DNA from: an uncultured Erwinia sp.
GTDB lineage: Bacteria; Pseudomonadota; Gammaproteobacteria; Enterobacterales; Enterobacteriaceae
Reading direction: 5' to 3'
Assembly: GCA_913775305.1 (NCBI GenBank)
Contig: CAJYIY010000077.1
Location: forward strand, 24,042-88,041
Length of the DNA stretch: 64,000 nt
Under the pieces are notes generated by a model. That model searched no databases, was not told where the DNA came from, and was given only the letters and a program-made list of their open reading frames with translations. The translations under genes were made by a program, and so were the position numbers. This document shows, piece after piece, positions 43,690 to 54,241 of this stretch (position 1 is the stretch's first letter; each line of letters starts with the position of its first letter).

Positions 43690-44388
43690 ATGCGTTTCCC
43701 TCTCATTCTTGTTTCCCCTGCACGTCCTGAAAATGTCGGTGCCACTGCGCGCGCGATGAAAACTATGGGATTTAGCGAGTTACGCATTGTTGATAGCGAT
43801 GTGCATCTGGATGATGCCGCAAGGCGAGTTGCCCACGGTGCAACCGAGATCCTCGATAATGCCACCCGTTGGGATTCGCTGGCCGCAGCATTAGAGGATA
43901 TTGATTTCAGCATTGCTACCACGGCACGCAGCCGGGCGAAGTTTCGTTACTACGCTACGCCGCAGCAGGTGCAAACCGTGCTGGAAGAAAAACAGCAGTG
44001 GATCGGCAGCGCCGCGTTGGTGTTTGGCCGTGAGGATAGCGGCCTGACCAATGACGAGCTGGAACGGGTCGATCTGCTGACCGGGATCCCAATGGCCGGG
44101 GATTATCCTTCACTGAATCTGGGCCAGGCGGTAATGGTCTACTGTTACCAGCTTTCGGCGCTGCGCCAGGTCAGCGCGCTGATGGAACCGGCGGCACAAG
44201 TTCCTCAGCTGGCCGCTTTGCGTCAGCGTGCGCAGCGGCTGCTGGAGACGCTGGAGGTGGCGGGGGATGTCAAACTCGCGGACTGGCTTCAACAGCGGCT
44301 CGGTCTGCTGCAGCAGCGCGATACGGCGATGCTGCATCGTTTACTGCACGATATTGAAAAAAAGCTGGCAGACAAAAACGCTGACTAA
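43690..44388 (+). CDS. yjtD: SpoU-family tRNA/rRNA methyltransferase YjtD (LasT)
   Basis: The 232-residue protein is a SPOUT methyltransferase of the TrmJ/LasT subgroup. It begins MRFPLILVSPARPENVGATA, with the motif 1 Asn/Arg in ENVGATARAMKTMGF, and has the cofactor-knot motifs ALVFGREDSGLTNDEL and IPMAGDYPSLNLGQAV. The RNA target of YjtD is not established. The C-terminal region is a helical extension. It lies between arcA and thrL, as in E. coli. Confidence 0.93.
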   Translation: MRFPLILVSPARPENVGATARAMKTMGFSELRIVDSDVHLDDAARRVAHGATEILDNATRWDSLAAALEDIDFSIATTARSRAKFRYYATPQQVQTVLEEKQQWIGSAALVFGREDSGLTNDELERVDLLTGIPMAGDYPSLNLGQAVMVYCYQLSALRQVSALMEPAAQVPQLAALRQRAQRLLETLEVAGDVKLADWLQQRLGLLQQRDTAMLHRLLHDIEKKLADKNAD

Positions 44389-44508
44389 TAACGAATTGGT
44401 GGCGTGATTTGCTGCCATCCTTCATCAGGGTAACAGAACAGGTCGGTATCGGGCTGAGTTTGTGTAAACTGACGTCGCAGAGCACGCCGGGCGCTGGCGA
44501 TAAAAAAA

Positions 44509-44536
44509 TTGACTTAGCGGGTCAATTGCTTTACTT
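44509..44536 (+). promoter_or_regulatory. Candidate thr operon promoter
   Basis: A -35 TTGACT (44509-44514) is followed 16 bases later by TTACTT (44531-44536). TTGACTTAG is also the -35 context of the E. coli thr promoter. The leader peptide starts 46 bases further on. Confidence 0.55.
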
Positions 44537-44581
44537 CTGAAAGCCGACAGATTTTACAGACAGACAGACGATAAATCTAAA

Positions 44582-44653
44582 ATGCGCAAAAACAGCCTGA
44601 TTACCACAATCATTATTACCACCACCATTACCACAGGTAACGGTGCGGGCTGA
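44582..44653 (+). CDS. thrL: thr operon leader peptide
   Basis: The 23-residue peptide MRKNSLITTIIITTTITTGN (then GAG) has seven Thr and five Ile codons in a row of twelve, the regulatory codons sensed by the translating ribosome. It precedes a classic attenuator. With low charged Thr-tRNA or Ile-tRNA the ribosome stalls and the terminator does not form. Confidence 0.96.
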   Translation: MRKNSLITTIIITTTITTGNGAG

Positions 44654-44672
44654 CGCATAGAGAGTAAAATAG

Positions 44673-44709
44673 AAAAAAGCCCGCACCTGAACTGTGCGGG
44701 CTTTTTTTT
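44673..44709 (+). terminator. thr operon attenuator
   Basis: The terminator stem AAAAAAGCCCGCAC (44673-44686) pairs with GTGCGGGCTTTTTT (44694-44707) around a seven-base loop. GGTGCGGGC at 44642-44650, overlapping the end of thrL, can pair instead with GCCCGCACC (44679-44687), giving the alternative structure. Confidence 0.93.
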
Positions 44710-44735
44710 CGTGAAAAATTCAGGAGAGTTTGAAC

Positions 44736-47198
44736 ATGCGAGTGCTGAAATTCGGTGGAACCTCGGTAGCCAATGCGGAAAGATTTCTGCGTGTGGCTGA
44801 CATTCTGGAAAGCAATGCACAGCAGGGACAGGTTGCTACCGTATTGTCCGCGCCAGCAAAAATTACCAATCATCTGGTGGCGATGATTGAAAAAACTATC
44901 AGCGGCCAGGATGCAGCGCCAAACCTCCATGATGCAGAACGCATTTTTGCTGAACTGCTGCAGGGACTGGCCGATGCCCAACCGGGCTTCGACTTCGATC
45001 GTTTGAAAAGCGTGGTCGATGAGGAGTTCACCCAACTCAGGCAGGTGCTGCATGGCATCAACCTGCTGGGGCAGTGCCCGGATAGCGTTAACGCAGCCAT
45101 TATCTGCCGCGGTGAAAAACTCTCGATTGCCATCATGGAAGGGCTGCTTCAGGCGCGTGGTTATGGCGTGAGCGTCATCAATCCGGTCGAGAATCTGCTG
45201 GCGATTGGGCACTATCTGGAATCAACCGTGGATATCGCGGAATCCACCCGCCGTATCGCTGCCTGTAAAATTCCGGCCAGCAATATGGTGCTGATGGCGG
45301 GTTTCACCGCCGGTAACGAACGCGGCGAACTGGTGGTGCTGGGGCGTAACGGTTCCGACTATTCTGCGGCAGTGCTGGCCGCCTGTCTGCGCGCCGACTG
45401 CTGCGAAATCTGGACTGATGTTGATGGTGTCTATACCTGTGACCCGCGCCAGGTTCCGGATGCCCGGTTGCTGAAGTCGATGTCGTATCAGGAAGCCATG
45501 GAGCTGTCCTACTTCGGCGCTAAAGTTCTTCACCCCCGCACCATCGCCCCCATTGCCCAGTTCCAAATCCCCTGTCTGATTAAAAACACCGCCAACCCGC
45601 AGGCTCCCGGTACGCTGATCGGCGACAGCGCCAGCGATGACGATACGCCGGTGAAAGGCATCACTAACCTGAACAATATGGCGATGTTTAATATTTCCGG
45701 TCCGGGGATGAAAGGCATGGTCGGCATGGCGGCACGCGTGTTTGCTACCATGTCGCGCAGCGGTATCTCAGTGGTGCTGATCACGCAGTCATCATCCGAA
45801 TACAGCATCAGCTTCTGCGTATCCCAGAGCGAACTGTCCCGCGCACGTAAGGTGCTGGAAGAGGAGTTTTACCTCGAGCTGAAAGACGGTCTGCTGGAGC
45901 CGCTGGATGTGATGGAGCGGCTGGCGGTTATCTCCGTGGTGGGCGATGGCATGCGCACCCTGCGTGGTATCTCGGCCAAGTTCTTTTCCGCCCTGGCCCG
46001 TGCCAACATCAATATCGTTGCTATCGCGCAGGGCTCATCAGAGCGCTCTATCTCGGTAGTGGTCAGTAATGATGATGCGACCACAGGTGTACGGGTCGTG
46101 CATCAGATGCTGTTCGCTACCGATCAGGTTATTGAAGTGTTTGTGATCGGCGTGGGTGGCGTGGGTGGCGCGTTAATCGATCAACTATGCCGCCAGCAGG
46201 CCTGGCTGAAGAACAAGCATATCGATCTGCGCGTTTGCGGCATCGCCAATTCGCGCGGGCTGTTAACCAACGTTCACGGTATTCCACTGGAAAACTGGCA
46301 GGAGCAGCTACAGGCGGCAAAAGAGCCGTTCGAGCTTGACCGCCTGAAACGCCTGGTTAAAGAGTACCACCTGTTGAATCCGGTGATCGTTGATTGTACC
46401 TCCAGCCAGCAGGTTGCCGATCGCTACGCCGACTTCCTGGCGGAAGGGTTCCACGTGGTGACGCCGAACAAAAAGGCCAACACCTCGTCATACCACTATT
46501 ACCAGCAGATGCGTGCGGCCGCGGCGAAATCGCGCCGCAAGTTCCTGTACGATACCAACGTGGGTGCCGGTCTGCCGGTGATTGAGAACCTGCAAAATTT
46601 GCTGAACGCGGGTGATGAACTGATTCGCTTCTCCGGTATTCTCTCCGGCTCACTGTCGTTTATTTTTGGTAAGCTGGACGAAGGCGTATCGCTGTCGGCG
46701 GCTACCCGCATGGCGCGCGACATGGGCTTCACCGAGCCGGATCCGCGCGACGATCTTTCCGGGATGGACGTGGCGCGTAAGCTGCTGATCCTCGCGCGTG
46801 AAGCCGGCTATCAGCTGGAGCTGGAGGACATCGAAATCGAAGCGGTGCTGCCGGAAGCATTTACCGCAATTGCCGATGTCGATACCTTTATGGCCCGCCT
46901 GCCGGAACTGGACGAGGCATTTGCTGCCCGCGTAGCCAGCGCGCGCGAAGCGGGTAAAGTCCTGCGCTTTGTGGGCGCGATTGAAGAGGGCGGCGTCTGT
47001 AAAGTGAAGATCGAGGCCGTGGACGGTAACGATCCTCTGTTTAAAGTGAAAAACGGCGAAAACGCGCTGGCCTTCTACAGCCGTTACTATCAGCCAATTC
47101 CGCTGGTGCTGCGTGGTTACGGCGCCGGTAATGATGTGACCGCAGCGGGCGTGTTTGCCGATCTGTTACGCACGCTGTCGTGGAAGTTGGGAGTTTAA
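44736..47198 (+). CDS. thrA: Bifunctional aspartokinase I / homoserine dehydrogenase I
   Basis: ThrA carries out the first and third steps of the aspartate branch to threonine and is inhibited by threonine. The 820 residues equal E. coli. The kinase domain starts [20 protein letters not shown]; two ACT domains follow ([39 protein letters not shown]). The dehydrogenase domain has the Rossmann motif [16 protein letters not shown]. The SD CAGGAGA precedes the ATG at 44736; an in-frame TTG at 44730 is ignored. It is first in thrABC behind the attenuator. Confidence 0.98.
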   Translation: MRVLKFGGTSVANAERFLRVADILESNAQQGQVATVLSAPAKITNHLVAMIEKTISGQDAAPNLHDAERIFAELLQGLADAQPGFDFDRLKSVVDEEFTQLRQVLHGINLLGQCPDSVNAAIICRGEKLSIAIMEGLLQARGYGVSVINPVENLLAIGHYLESTVDIAESTRRIAACKIPASNMVLMAGFTAGNERGELVVLGRNGSDYSAAVLAACLRADCCEIWTDVDGVYTCDPRQVPDARLLKSMSYQEAMELSYFGAKVLHPRTIAPIAQFQIPCLIKNTANPQAPGTLIGDSASDDDTPVKGITNLNNMAMFNISGPGMKGMVGMAARVFATMSRSGISVVLITQSSSEYSISFCVSQSELSRARKVLEEEFYLELKDGLLEPLDVMERLAVISVVGDGMRTLRGISAKFFSALARANINIVAIAQGSSERSISVVVSNDDATTGVRVVHQMLFATDQVIEVFVIGVGGVGGALIDQLCRQQAWLKNKHIDLRVCGIANSRGLLTNVHGIPLENWQEQLQAAKEPFELDRLKRLVKEYHLLNPVIVDCTSSQQVADRYADFLAEGFHVVTPNKKANTSSYHYYQQMRAAAAKSRRKFLYDTNVGAGLPVIENLQNLLNAGDELIRFSGILSGSLSFIFGKLDEGVSLSAATRMARDMGFTEPDPRDDLSGMDVARKLLILAREAGYQLELEDIEIEAVLPEAFTAIADVDTFMARLPELDEAFAARVASAREAGKVLRFVGAIEEGGVCKVKIEAVDGNDPLFKVKNGENALAFYSRYYQPIPLVLRGYGAGNDVTAAGVFADLLRTLSWKLGV

Positions 47199-47200
47199 AC

Positions 47201-48130
47201 ATGGTTAAGATTCATGCCCCTGCCTCAATTGGCAACGTCAGCGTCGGCTTCGACGTGCTGGGGGCGGCGGTATCGCCGATTGATGGCACGCTGCTGGGCG
47301 ACTGTGTCAGCGTAGAAGCTGCTGATGAATTCAGCTTGTGCAATAAAGGCAGCTTCGTCAGTAAACTGCCGGCCGATCCGAAAGAAAACATTGTTTATCA
47401 ATGCTGGGATCGCTTCTGTGATGCGATCGGCAAGCGTGTTCCGGTGGCGATGACGCTGGAAAAAAATATGCCTATTGGCTCCGGCCTCGGCTCCAGTGCC
47501 TGCTCGGTGGTTGCCGGTCTGATGGCCATGAACGAGTTCTGCGGTAAACCGCTGAATGATACGCAGCTGCTGGCGCTGATGGGCGAACTGGAAGGGCGGA
47601 TTTCCGGTAGCGTTCATTATGATAACGTTGCGCCGTGCTTCCTTGGCGGCATGCAGCTGATGCTGGAGGAAAACGGCATTATCAGCCAGCCCGTGCCCGG
47701 CTTTGATGACTGGCTGTGGGTGATGGCATATCCGGGAATTAAAGTGTCTACCGCTGAAGCCCGGGCGATTTTGCCCGCGCAGTACCGCAAAGAAGATATT
47801 ATTCGTCATGGCCGCTACCTTGGCGGCTTTATACATGCCTGCCACACGCAGCAGCCTGAGCTGGCGGCTAAGCTGATGCAGGACGTGATTGCTGAACCTT
47901 ACCGTACCCGTCTGCTGCCCGGCTTTGCCGAAGCGCGTGAGGCCGCTGCCGATATCGGTGCGCTGGCCTGCGGTATCTCGGGTTCAGGGCCAACGCTGTT
48001 TGCCGTTTGCAATCAGCGGGATACGGCCCAACGGATGGCAGACTGGCTTCGACAGAACTATCTGCAAAATGATGAAGGCTTCGTTCATATTTGTCGTTTA
48101 GATACGGCAGGCGCACGTAAACTGGGATAA
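47201..48130 (+). CDS. thrB: Homoserine kinase
   Basis: ThrB phosphorylates homoserine, the fourth step of threonine synthesis. The 309-residue GHMP kinase (310 in E. coli) has the ATP loop [17 protein letters not shown], the N-terminal [15 protein letters not shown] and the C-terminal [12 protein letters not shown]. It starts two bases after the thrA stop and ends three bases before thrC, so the three genes are translationally coupled. Confidence 0.98.
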   Translation: MVKIHAPASIGNVSVGFDVLGAAVSPIDGTLLGDCVSVEAADEFSLCNKGSFVSKLPADPKENIVYQCWDRFCDAIGKRVPVAMTLEKNMPIGSGLGSSACSVVAGLMAMNEFCGKPLNDTQLLALMGELEGRISGSVHYDNVAPCFLGGMQLMLEENGIISQPVPGFDDWLWVMAYPGIKVSTAEARAILPAQYRKEDIIRHGRYLGGFIHACHTQQPELAAKLMQDVIAEPYRTRLLPGFAEAREAAADIGALACGISGSGPTLFAVCNQRDTAQRMADWLRQNYLQNDEGFVHICRLDTAGARKLG

Positions 48131-48133
48131 CGC

Positions 48134-49420
48134 ATGAAACTCTACAATCTTAAGGATCACAACGAGCAGGTTAGCTTCGCCCAGGCGGTGAAGCAGGGAC
48201 TGGGTTCACAGCAGGGCCTGTTCTTTCCGCTGGAATTACCGGAATTCGAACTGACGGATATTGATGCGCTGCTGGAGCAGGACTTCGTGACCCGCAGCAG
48301 CAAAATTCTGTCGGCGTTTATCGGCGACGAAATTCCCCAGGATCAACTGCTGGAGCGCCTGAAAACGGCCTTTACCTTCCCGGCTCCGGTTGCCAGCGTG
48401 ACTGATGATATCGCTTCTCTGGAGCTGTTTCACGGCCCGACGCTGGCCTTTAAGGACTTCGGCGGCCGTTTTATGGCCCAGATGCTTTCTTACGTCAGCG
48501 GTGCTGATGAGAAAATTACCATTCTGACGGCCACCTCCGGTGACACCGGCGCAGCTGTGGCGCATGCTTTCTACGGTATGGAAAACGTGCGCGTGGTGAT
48601 CCTCTATCCCCAGGGAAAAATCAGCCCGCTACAGGAAAAACTGTTCTGTACGCTGGGTGGTAACATCCAGACTATCGCCATCGACGGCGATTTTGACGCC
48701 TGCCAGGCGCTGGTTAAACAGGCCTTCGACGATGAAGCGTTGAAGAAAGCGATTGGTCTGAACTCAGCGAACTCAATCAATATCAGCCGTCTGCTGGCGC
48801 AGGTCTGCTACTACTTCGAAGCCGTCGCGCAGCTGCCGCAGGAAAAACGCAATCAGCTGGTCATCTCTGTGCCAAGCGGCAACTTCGGCGACCTGACCGC
48901 CGGCCTGCTGGCGAAATCGCTGGGCCTGCCGGTTAAGCGTTTTATCGCTGCCACCAATGCTAACGATACGGTACCGCGCTTCCTTGCCGACGGCAAATGG
49001 ACGCCCAACGCCACGGTTGCCACGCTGTCTAACGCGATGGATGTCTCGCAGCCCAACAACTGGCCACGTGTGGAGGAGATCTTCCGCCGTAAGACCTGGC
49101 GTTTGCAGGATCTGGGCTTTGGTGCGGTCAGTGATGAAACCACCAAAGAGAGTATGCGTGAGCTGGCCGACCTGGGTTACATTTCTGAGCCGCATGCGGC
49201 GATTGCCTATCGTCTGCTGCGCGATCAGCTTCAGGAAGGGGAGTTTGGCCTGTTCCTGGGCACTGCGCATCCAGCGAAATTCAAAGAGAGCGTGGAAGCG
49301 ATCCTTGAACGCAAGCTGCCTCTGCCTGAGGCCTTAGCCGAGCGCGCGGACCTGCCGCTGCTGTCGCATCAGATGAAGGCTGAGTTTGCTGAGCTGCGTG
49401 AATTCCTGCTGAAAAAGTAA
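48134..49420 (+). CDS. thrC: Threonine synthase
   Basis: ThrC converts O-phosphohomoserine to threonine using pyridoxal phosphate. The 428 residues equal E. coli. The PLP lysine lies in HGPTLAFKDFGGRF, and TATSGDTGAAVAHA and VPSGNFGDLTAGLLAK bind the cofactor phosphate. The operon closes with a strong terminator. Confidence 0.98.
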   Translation: MKLYNLKDHNEQVSFAQAVKQGLGSQQGLFFPLELPEFELTDIDALLEQDFVTRSSKILSAFIGDEIPQDQLLERLKTAFTFPAPVASVTDDIASLELFHGPTLAFKDFGGRFMAQMLSYVSGADEKITILTATSGDTGAAVAHAFYGMENVRVVILYPQGKISPLQEKLFCTLGGNIQTIAIDGDFDACQALVKQAFDDEALKKAIGLNSANSINISRLLAQVCYYFEAVAQLPQEKRNQLVISVPSGNFGDLTAGLLAKSLGLPVKRFIAATNANDTVPRFLADGKWTPNATVATLSNAMDVSQPNNWPRVEEIFRRKTWRLQDLGFGAVSDETTKESMRELADLGYISEPHAAIAYRLLRDQLQEGEFGLFLGTAHPAKFKESVEAILERKLPLPEALAERADLPLLSHQMKAEFAELREFLLKK

Positions 49421-49432
49421 TCACATCAAGCG

Positions 49433-49463
49433 AAAAGGGCGAAGGTGACTTCGCCCTTTTTTC
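49433..49463 (+). terminator. Terminator of the thr operon
   Basis: AAAAGGGCGAAG (49433-49444) pairs with CTTCGCCCTTTT (49449-49460) around GTGA, followed by more T. It lies 12 bases after thrC. Confidence 0.9.
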
Positions 49464-49502
49464 GACGGTCAAGATTTATAACGAACCTGAAGAATCAGGG
49501 GT

Positions 49503-50465
49503 TCATGGCGTGCTGATAATCAGCGTTGCGGAACCGGATAACTCCCCTGTTGATATTCCGCTACCGGCGATATTCGCTTTAACCGGTGAAAACGTAATGT
49601 TAGCCGTACCATTACTGGCGGATAAGCGAGCGTTAAAGGAATTTCCTGGCTTAATCGTTTGACCCTGATAGATCAGGGCGATACCCACATCCTTATTGGT
49701 CGTTTTAAGGTAGTCAGATGAAAATGGCGAGGAGTCACCAATCAGGGTTATTTTAATATCCTGGGAAACATTTTCCTCTGTACAATTGAAGGTCAATTCC
49801 TTGTCTATCTTATACAAAGAAATTTTTTCTGATGTCGTTAAAAGATCCTGCCGTAGTTGATTAAATTGAACGTTTATTGCCTGGGCGTTATTAATTGTGC
49901 ATGAGGTTGTTTCGATAATGACATCATTGTTCGCTCTTAAACGCCAACGATACGGCCCACATTGAGGGCATCCTGGCTGGTCATTCGTTTGTCTGAAATC
50001 AAACTCACCAATTACATCACCTCTTTTTATCAGGATGCTTTTCGATGGTGTGTTCCTGAGGATGAGGAGTAAGTTTATGTCTACTTTCGTACTCTGTAAT
50101 TTCGTCACAGACAGTAACCTTATTCCGGCAGAGACAGGGGTTTTATATAAAAATGCCGTTTATTAACAGGTAGCCACCCATGTTATTGAACAATTTTTCA
50201 TTTATTACATTGTCCATTGTATCTGTGCTAAGGTAATCTACCCAGTTCGCTACCTCATTTTGACAGCTGATTTGCCCAACTGATAATAATTGAGTTTGCC
50301 CGATTAATTTAAAAGGTTCTACATTGACCCAGGTATCAACAGGTGTCGTTGACCCTCCCGGTGGAATGAGCCCACTGGGTGATATGCACATAAACGCTAA
50401 TGCATTTATGGAGTTAAGTAATAGTAAAAAGCACAATGCGATGTTGGTTATTTTTTTTTTTTCAT
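49503..50465 (-). pseudogene. Minor fimbrial subunit/adhesin-like gene, broken by two indels
   Basis: Read from ATG 50465 (AAGGA eight bases upstream), twelve A follow at once and the frame stops after MKKKK. With thirteen A it would read MKKKKITNIALCFLLL and continue as a good signal peptide and mature N-terminus (FMCISPSGLIPPGGSTTP). This middle frame stops at 50143. Removing one T from a T5 run (50149-50153) joins it to the last frame as INGILYKTPVSAG, which runs to a complete pilin-type end, GELSGSATLIISTP. Start and end frames agree, so two opposite indels bracket the middle. The Cys pair, the pilin-like tail and the sister gene upstream indicate a chaperone-usher minor subunit. No chaperone or usher is nearby. 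The region is AT-rich. Confidence 0.7.
50451..50462 (-). repeat. Run of twelve A directly after the start codon of the fimbrial gene
   Basis: On the minus strand twelve A follow ATG 50465-50463. A length of ten or thirteen would put the start codon in frame with an intact signal peptide; twelve gives a stop. Runs of this length are prone to replication and transcription slippage. Confidence 0.9.
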
Positions 50466-50540
50466 TCCTACAGTCCTTATTTTAAGATTTAAATTTCTTG
50501 TTTTTTGAAAATTATCTTTGTTGTTATGATGTAGTCATGG

Positions 50541-51035
50541 CTAGTGTTGCTCGACGATCATCGTCGCACTGCTGCTAAATTCTCCAGAAGAGAGAGAACC
50601 GTTATTTTACGTACCAGAACGGCTTCAAGCTGGGGAGGTGTGGAAATCGAAATGATTGTCAGCGGGGTATTGATGCTCCATTCCCGGCCTTCAGCATAGA
50701 TTTTTATTCCCAGGTTCTCTTTGTCGGTTTTCAGAACTCCCGTATCAAAATCAGCCTGTTCTCCCAGTATCTTCAGTATGAACTTTAAATTGGAAGTGCA
50801 TTTTATAAAGTAGTCTATTTTTTCTGACATTGAGTCCCTGAATTTTATCAATATCGACAGTATTGAATTTTACCTCCATGCTGGGTGGTAGAGTGCAGGG
50901 CGGCGGCCCGACGATCATTGCGGTTATATTTATGTTAGTACCTTGATTTTGTGCGAATGCGGTCTCTGAGACTAAATATAACAAAAACAGTGAGCTTGAA
51001 ATAATAAATCCTTTATTTTTTATTTCAATTCCCAA
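50541..51035 (-). pseudogene. Minor fimbrial subunit gene, broken by two indels
   Basis: The first frame (from a weak TTG at 51035) encodes a signal peptide (SLFLLYLVSETAFA), then PPPCTLPPSMEVKFNTVDID. It fails at an A6 run (50818-50823); removing one A gives GLNVRKIDYFIKCTSN and continues as DFDTGVLKTDKENLGIKIYA, a typical minor-pilin core with a Cys pair. Near the end the frame shifts back, either at an A4 run (50605-50608) or in a CT repeat next to it (50589-50600), and then reads SSGEFSSSATMIVEQH, the standard last beta-strand of chaperone-usher subunits, to the TAG at 50541. First and last frames are the same. It lies 75 bases upstream of the second fimbrial remnant and is probably part of the same former operon. 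Confidence 0.7.
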
Positions 51036-51377
51036 GTTGATTTAATTTATTGGTATAAAGAATTTCTCTGTTTACTGATTTTTAAATTAATATTCAGATA
51101 GGTAAGGCACGATGTCCCCACGCACTGGTTTTTTGGTGATTTCATTTTATTATAAAAGCACACATAAAATAATAGCCTTTAATGTGAAGGGATAATAAAG
51201 GGATAATATTCTGCAGTTATTATTTTTATTCAGATGAAGAGTAGGGGAGATGCCTTGAATTTTTATTCCAGACATTGATTCTGTTGCTAAAATGCGGGTT
51301 ACCCATTTTAATGGGTAACCGTACTGACTCAGTATGAGGGGTAAGAGAGAGCAGGTTACAATGCTATCCGTTGACGA
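51036..51377. other. AT-rich gap between the fimbrial remnant and yaaA
   Basis: This 342-base stretch shows no gene. GGTTACCCAT (51297-51306) pairs with ATGGGTAACC (51311-51320) and is followed on the minus strand by CGCATTTTA, so it may weakly terminate yaaA. The rest is AT-rich and may hold the promoter of the former fimbrial operon. Confidence 0.5.
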
Positions 51378-52154
51378 TCAGGCCATTTCTCGCCGCTTAA
51401 ACACCAGTTCATTTCCTTTGCTGGCATCGGCATCATAAACATATCCATCAACATCAAACTTCTTCAGCTGTTCCGGCTGCGTCAGGCGGTTCTGAATAAT
51501 GTAGCGGCTCATCAAGCCACGGGCCTTTTTCGCATAGAAGCTGATGACCTTAAACTTGCCGTTTTTCTCATCCAGGAACACCGGCTTGATAATTTCGCCG
51601 TGGAGCTGTTTCGGTTTTATCGATTTGAAATACTCATCGGAAGCGAGGTTAACCAGCACGTTATCGCCCTGGGCTGTCAGCGCATCGTTTAGTGCATGCG
51701 TTAACCGGTCACCCCAGAAGCTGTAAAGATCCTTTCCCGCCGGATTACCCAGTTTGATACCCATCTCCAGTCGGTAAGGCATCATCAGGTCCAGCGGGCG
51801 CAGCAGGCCATAAAGGCCGGAGAGCATACGCAGATGCTGCTGGGCATAGTCGAAATCCGCTTCGCTGAAGCTTTCCGCCTGCAGGCCGGTATACACGTCA
51901 CCTTTAAATGCCAGAATCGCCTGACGTGCGTTTTCAGGAGTGAACTGCGGCTGCCAGTCATTGAAGCGCTCCGCATTTAAAACGGCAAGCTTGTCGCTGA
52001 TATGCATCAGGGAACCGATCTGCGCCGGAGAAAGCTGACGCGCTACGGCAATCAGTTTTTGTGACTCCTCCAGCAGGGCGGGCTGGGTATAACGGTGGGT
52101 GGCCAGCGGGCTTTCATAATCCAGCGTTTTAGCGGGGGAAATTACCATCAGCAT
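51378..52154 (-). CDS. yaaA: Peroxide stress protein YaaA
   Basis: YaaA lowers free intracellular iron during hydrogen peroxide stress in E. coli and binds DNA. The 258-residue product equals the E. coli length. It begins [17 protein letters not shown] and contains [37 protein letters not shown] and [16 protein letters not shown]. The ATG at 52154 is chosen over an upstream in-frame start that would add 24 unsupported residues. Confidence 0.95.
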   Translation of the reverse strand: MLMVISPAKTLDYESPLATHRYTQPALLEESQKLIAVARQLSPAQIGSLMHISDKLAVLNAERFNDWQPQFTPENARQAILAFKGDVYTGLQAESFSEADFDYAQQHLRMLSGLYGLLRPLDLMMPYRLEMGIKLGNPAGKDLYSFWGDRLTHALNDALTAQGDNVLVNLASDEYFKSIKPKQLHGEIIKPVFLDEKNGKFKVISFYAKKARGLMSRYIIQNRLTQPEQLKKFDVDGYVYDADASKGNELVFKRREMA

Positions 52155-52420
52155 GATCGGGGGTCCTTGTGCATCGCGAAAAATTACCAGAGCATACTGT
52201 AGCAAAAAAGCGTTAACAGAGGACAAATCGCTGTCATTGGCGGATCGTTCAATTCAGCGTTAATGCACGAAAAAAGCACGTTTATGCGCCGCTTTTATCC
52301 CCCTGTGGCACAGGGTTTTATGGTTGTTGCATGGCAGGGTACGCGTGCTATCATCCTGGACAGACATTTTCAACGCCCTGACAAATTAACCTTGTTTCAA
52401 CCTTGATGAGAATGACAACT

Positions 52421-53374
52421 ATGACGGACAAATTATCCTCCCTGCGTCAGATCACAACCGTTGTTGCCGATACCGGCGACATTGCTGCGATGAAACTCTA
52501 CAAACCGCAGGATGCAACGACCAACCCCTCTCTGATCCTCAGCGCAGCCCAGATCCCAGAATACCGTAAGCTTATTGATGAAGCCGTTACCTGGGCACGT
52601 GAGCAGAGCAGCGATAAAGAAGCACAGGTTTCTTTTGCCGCCGATAAACTGGCCGTCAATATTGGTCTGGAAATCCTGAAACTGGTTCCGGGCCGCATCT
52701 CGACCGAAGTCGATGCACGTCTGTCCTACGACACCGAAGGCAGCATCGCCAAAGCGCGCAGCCTGATCAAACTTTATAACGATGCCGGTATCAGCAATGA
52801 CCGCATCCTGATCAAACTGGCTTCTACCTGGCAGGGTATCCGTGCCGCTGAACAGCTGGAAAAAGAAGGTATTAACTGTAACCTGACCCTGCTGTTCTCC
52901 TTCGCCCAGGCGCGCGCCTGTGCCGAGGCCGGTGTGTATCTGATCTCTCCATTCGTAGGCCGTATCCTGGACTGGTACAAAGCCAATACCGATAAGAAAG
53001 AGTACGCACCCGCTGAAGATCCGGGCGTGATCTCTGTGACTGAAATCTACGAATACTACAAGCAGCACGGCTACGAGACCGTGGTGATGGGGGCAAGCTT
53101 CCGCAACGTGGGTGAAATCATTGAGCTGGCTGGCTGCGACCGTCTGACTATCTCCCCGGGCCTGCTGAAAGAGCTGGCTGAGACCGAAGGCAGCATCGAG
53201 CGCAAGCTGTCTTACACCGGAGAAGTGAAAGCGCGTCCGGCTAAGATGACCGAATCTGAATTCCTGTGGCAGCACAACCAGGATCCTATGGCTGTGCAGA
53301 AACTGGCTGAAGGCATCCGCAACTTTGCCGTTGACCAGGGCAAACTTGATAAGATGATTGCTGACCTGTTGTAA
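52421..53374 (+). CDS. talB: Transaldolase B
   Basis: TalB transfers a dihydroxyacetone unit between sugar phosphates in the pentose phosphate pathway. The 317 residues equal E. coli TalB. The Schiff-base Lys is in [17 protein letters not shown], and DATTNPSLI and [12 protein letters not shown] complete the barrel motifs. The ATG at 52421 ([10 protein letters not shown]) matches the family; upstream in-frame TTG and ATG codons are ignored. It joins the deo enzymes at the level of pentose and triose phosphates. Confidence 0.98.
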   Translation: MTDKLSSLRQITTVVADTGDIAAMKLYKPQDATTNPSLILSAAQIPEYRKLIDEAVTWAREQSSDKEAQVSFAADKLAVNIGLEILKLVPGRISTEVDARLSYDTEGSIAKARSLIKLYNDAGISNDRILIKLASTWQGIRAAEQLEKEGINCNLTLLFSFAQARACAEAGVYLISPFVGRILDWYKANTDKKEYAPAEDPGVISVTEIYEYYKQHGYETVVMGASFRNVGEIIELAGCDRLTISPGLLKELAETEGSIERKLSYTGEVKARPAKMTESEFLWQHNQDPMAVQKLAEGIRNFAVDQGKLDKMIADLL

Positions 53375-53533
53375 CCGCGCACCCGTGGCCGGACTCCCGG
53401 CCACGGCATCCGATGTCAGAAACCTGATTAACCTCCGCTATCTGCATCGCCTTCCGTAACCGTCTGCCTGCATCTTGAATTATTTTCAGTATATAATCCC
53501 CTTCAATCCCCCTCATGCAGAAATCAAAACGCT

Positions 53534-54121
53534 ATGAATACATTACGCATAGGATTAATTTCCGTTTCCGATCGCGCCGCGAACGGTATTTACCAGGATC
53601 AGGGACTGCCCGCACTGGAAGCCTGGCTCAGTGAGGCGCTGTCCACGCCGTTTGAAATTGAGAAACGACTGGTGCCCGATGAGCAGCCGATGATTGAGCA
53701 GACGATCTGTGAGCTGGTTGATGAGCTGTTTTGCCACCTGGTGCTGACCACCGGCGGCACCGGTCCGGCGCGGCGCGATGTGACGCCGGATGCAACGCTG
53801 GCCATTGCCGATCGTGTGATGCCCGGTTTCGGTGAGCAGATGCGCCAGATTAGTCTGCACTTTGTCCCTACCGCGATCCTTTCCCGTCAGGTTGGCGTGA
53901 TCCGTAAACAGTCGCTGGTTGTCAATCTGCCGGGGCAACCCAGGTCGATTAAAGAGACGCTGGAAGGGCTGAAAGACGAACAGGGCAAGACGGTTGTGCA
54001 CGGTATTTTTGCCAGCGTGCCCTACTGTATTCAACTGTTGGATGGACCTTATATTGAGACCAACTCGCAGGTAGTAGCAGCATTTAGGCCCAAAAGCGCT
54101 CGCCGCGAAACAAACAGCTAA
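53534..54121 (+). CDS. mog: Molybdopterin adenylyltransferase
   Basis: Mog adenylates molybdopterin before molybdate insertion in cofactor synthesis. The 195 residues equal E. coli Mog. It has the MoaB/Mog fold signatures SVSDRAANGIYQDQG, LTTGGTGPARRDVTPDAT and VNLPGQPRSIKETLEGL. It stands 159 bases after talB, with no obvious shared transcript. Confidence 0.97.
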   Translation: MNTLRIGLISVSDRAANGIYQDQGLPALEAWLSEALSTPFEIEKRLVPDEQPMIEQTICELVDELFCHLVLTTGGTGPARRDVTPDATLAIADRVMPGFGEQMRQISLHFVPTAILSRQVGVIRKQSLVVNLPGQPRSIKETLEGLKDEQGKTVVHGIFASVPYCIQLLDGPYIETNSQVVAAFRPKSARRETNS

Positions 54122-54241
54122 AAAACAGGTTTTTCAGGCATAAGATCCAGTACTGGCGTTTGTGGAAAAAATTGACGGTATAGTCATTTCAGCTTTACAG
54201 CGAAAACGATAATTTTCACTGCCACTGGAACTCTCTTTATC

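Noticed and set aside
49503..51035. A functional fimbrial operon
   Set aside because: Only two minor-subunit-like genes are present, both frame-broken, with no chaperone, usher or major pilin within the window.
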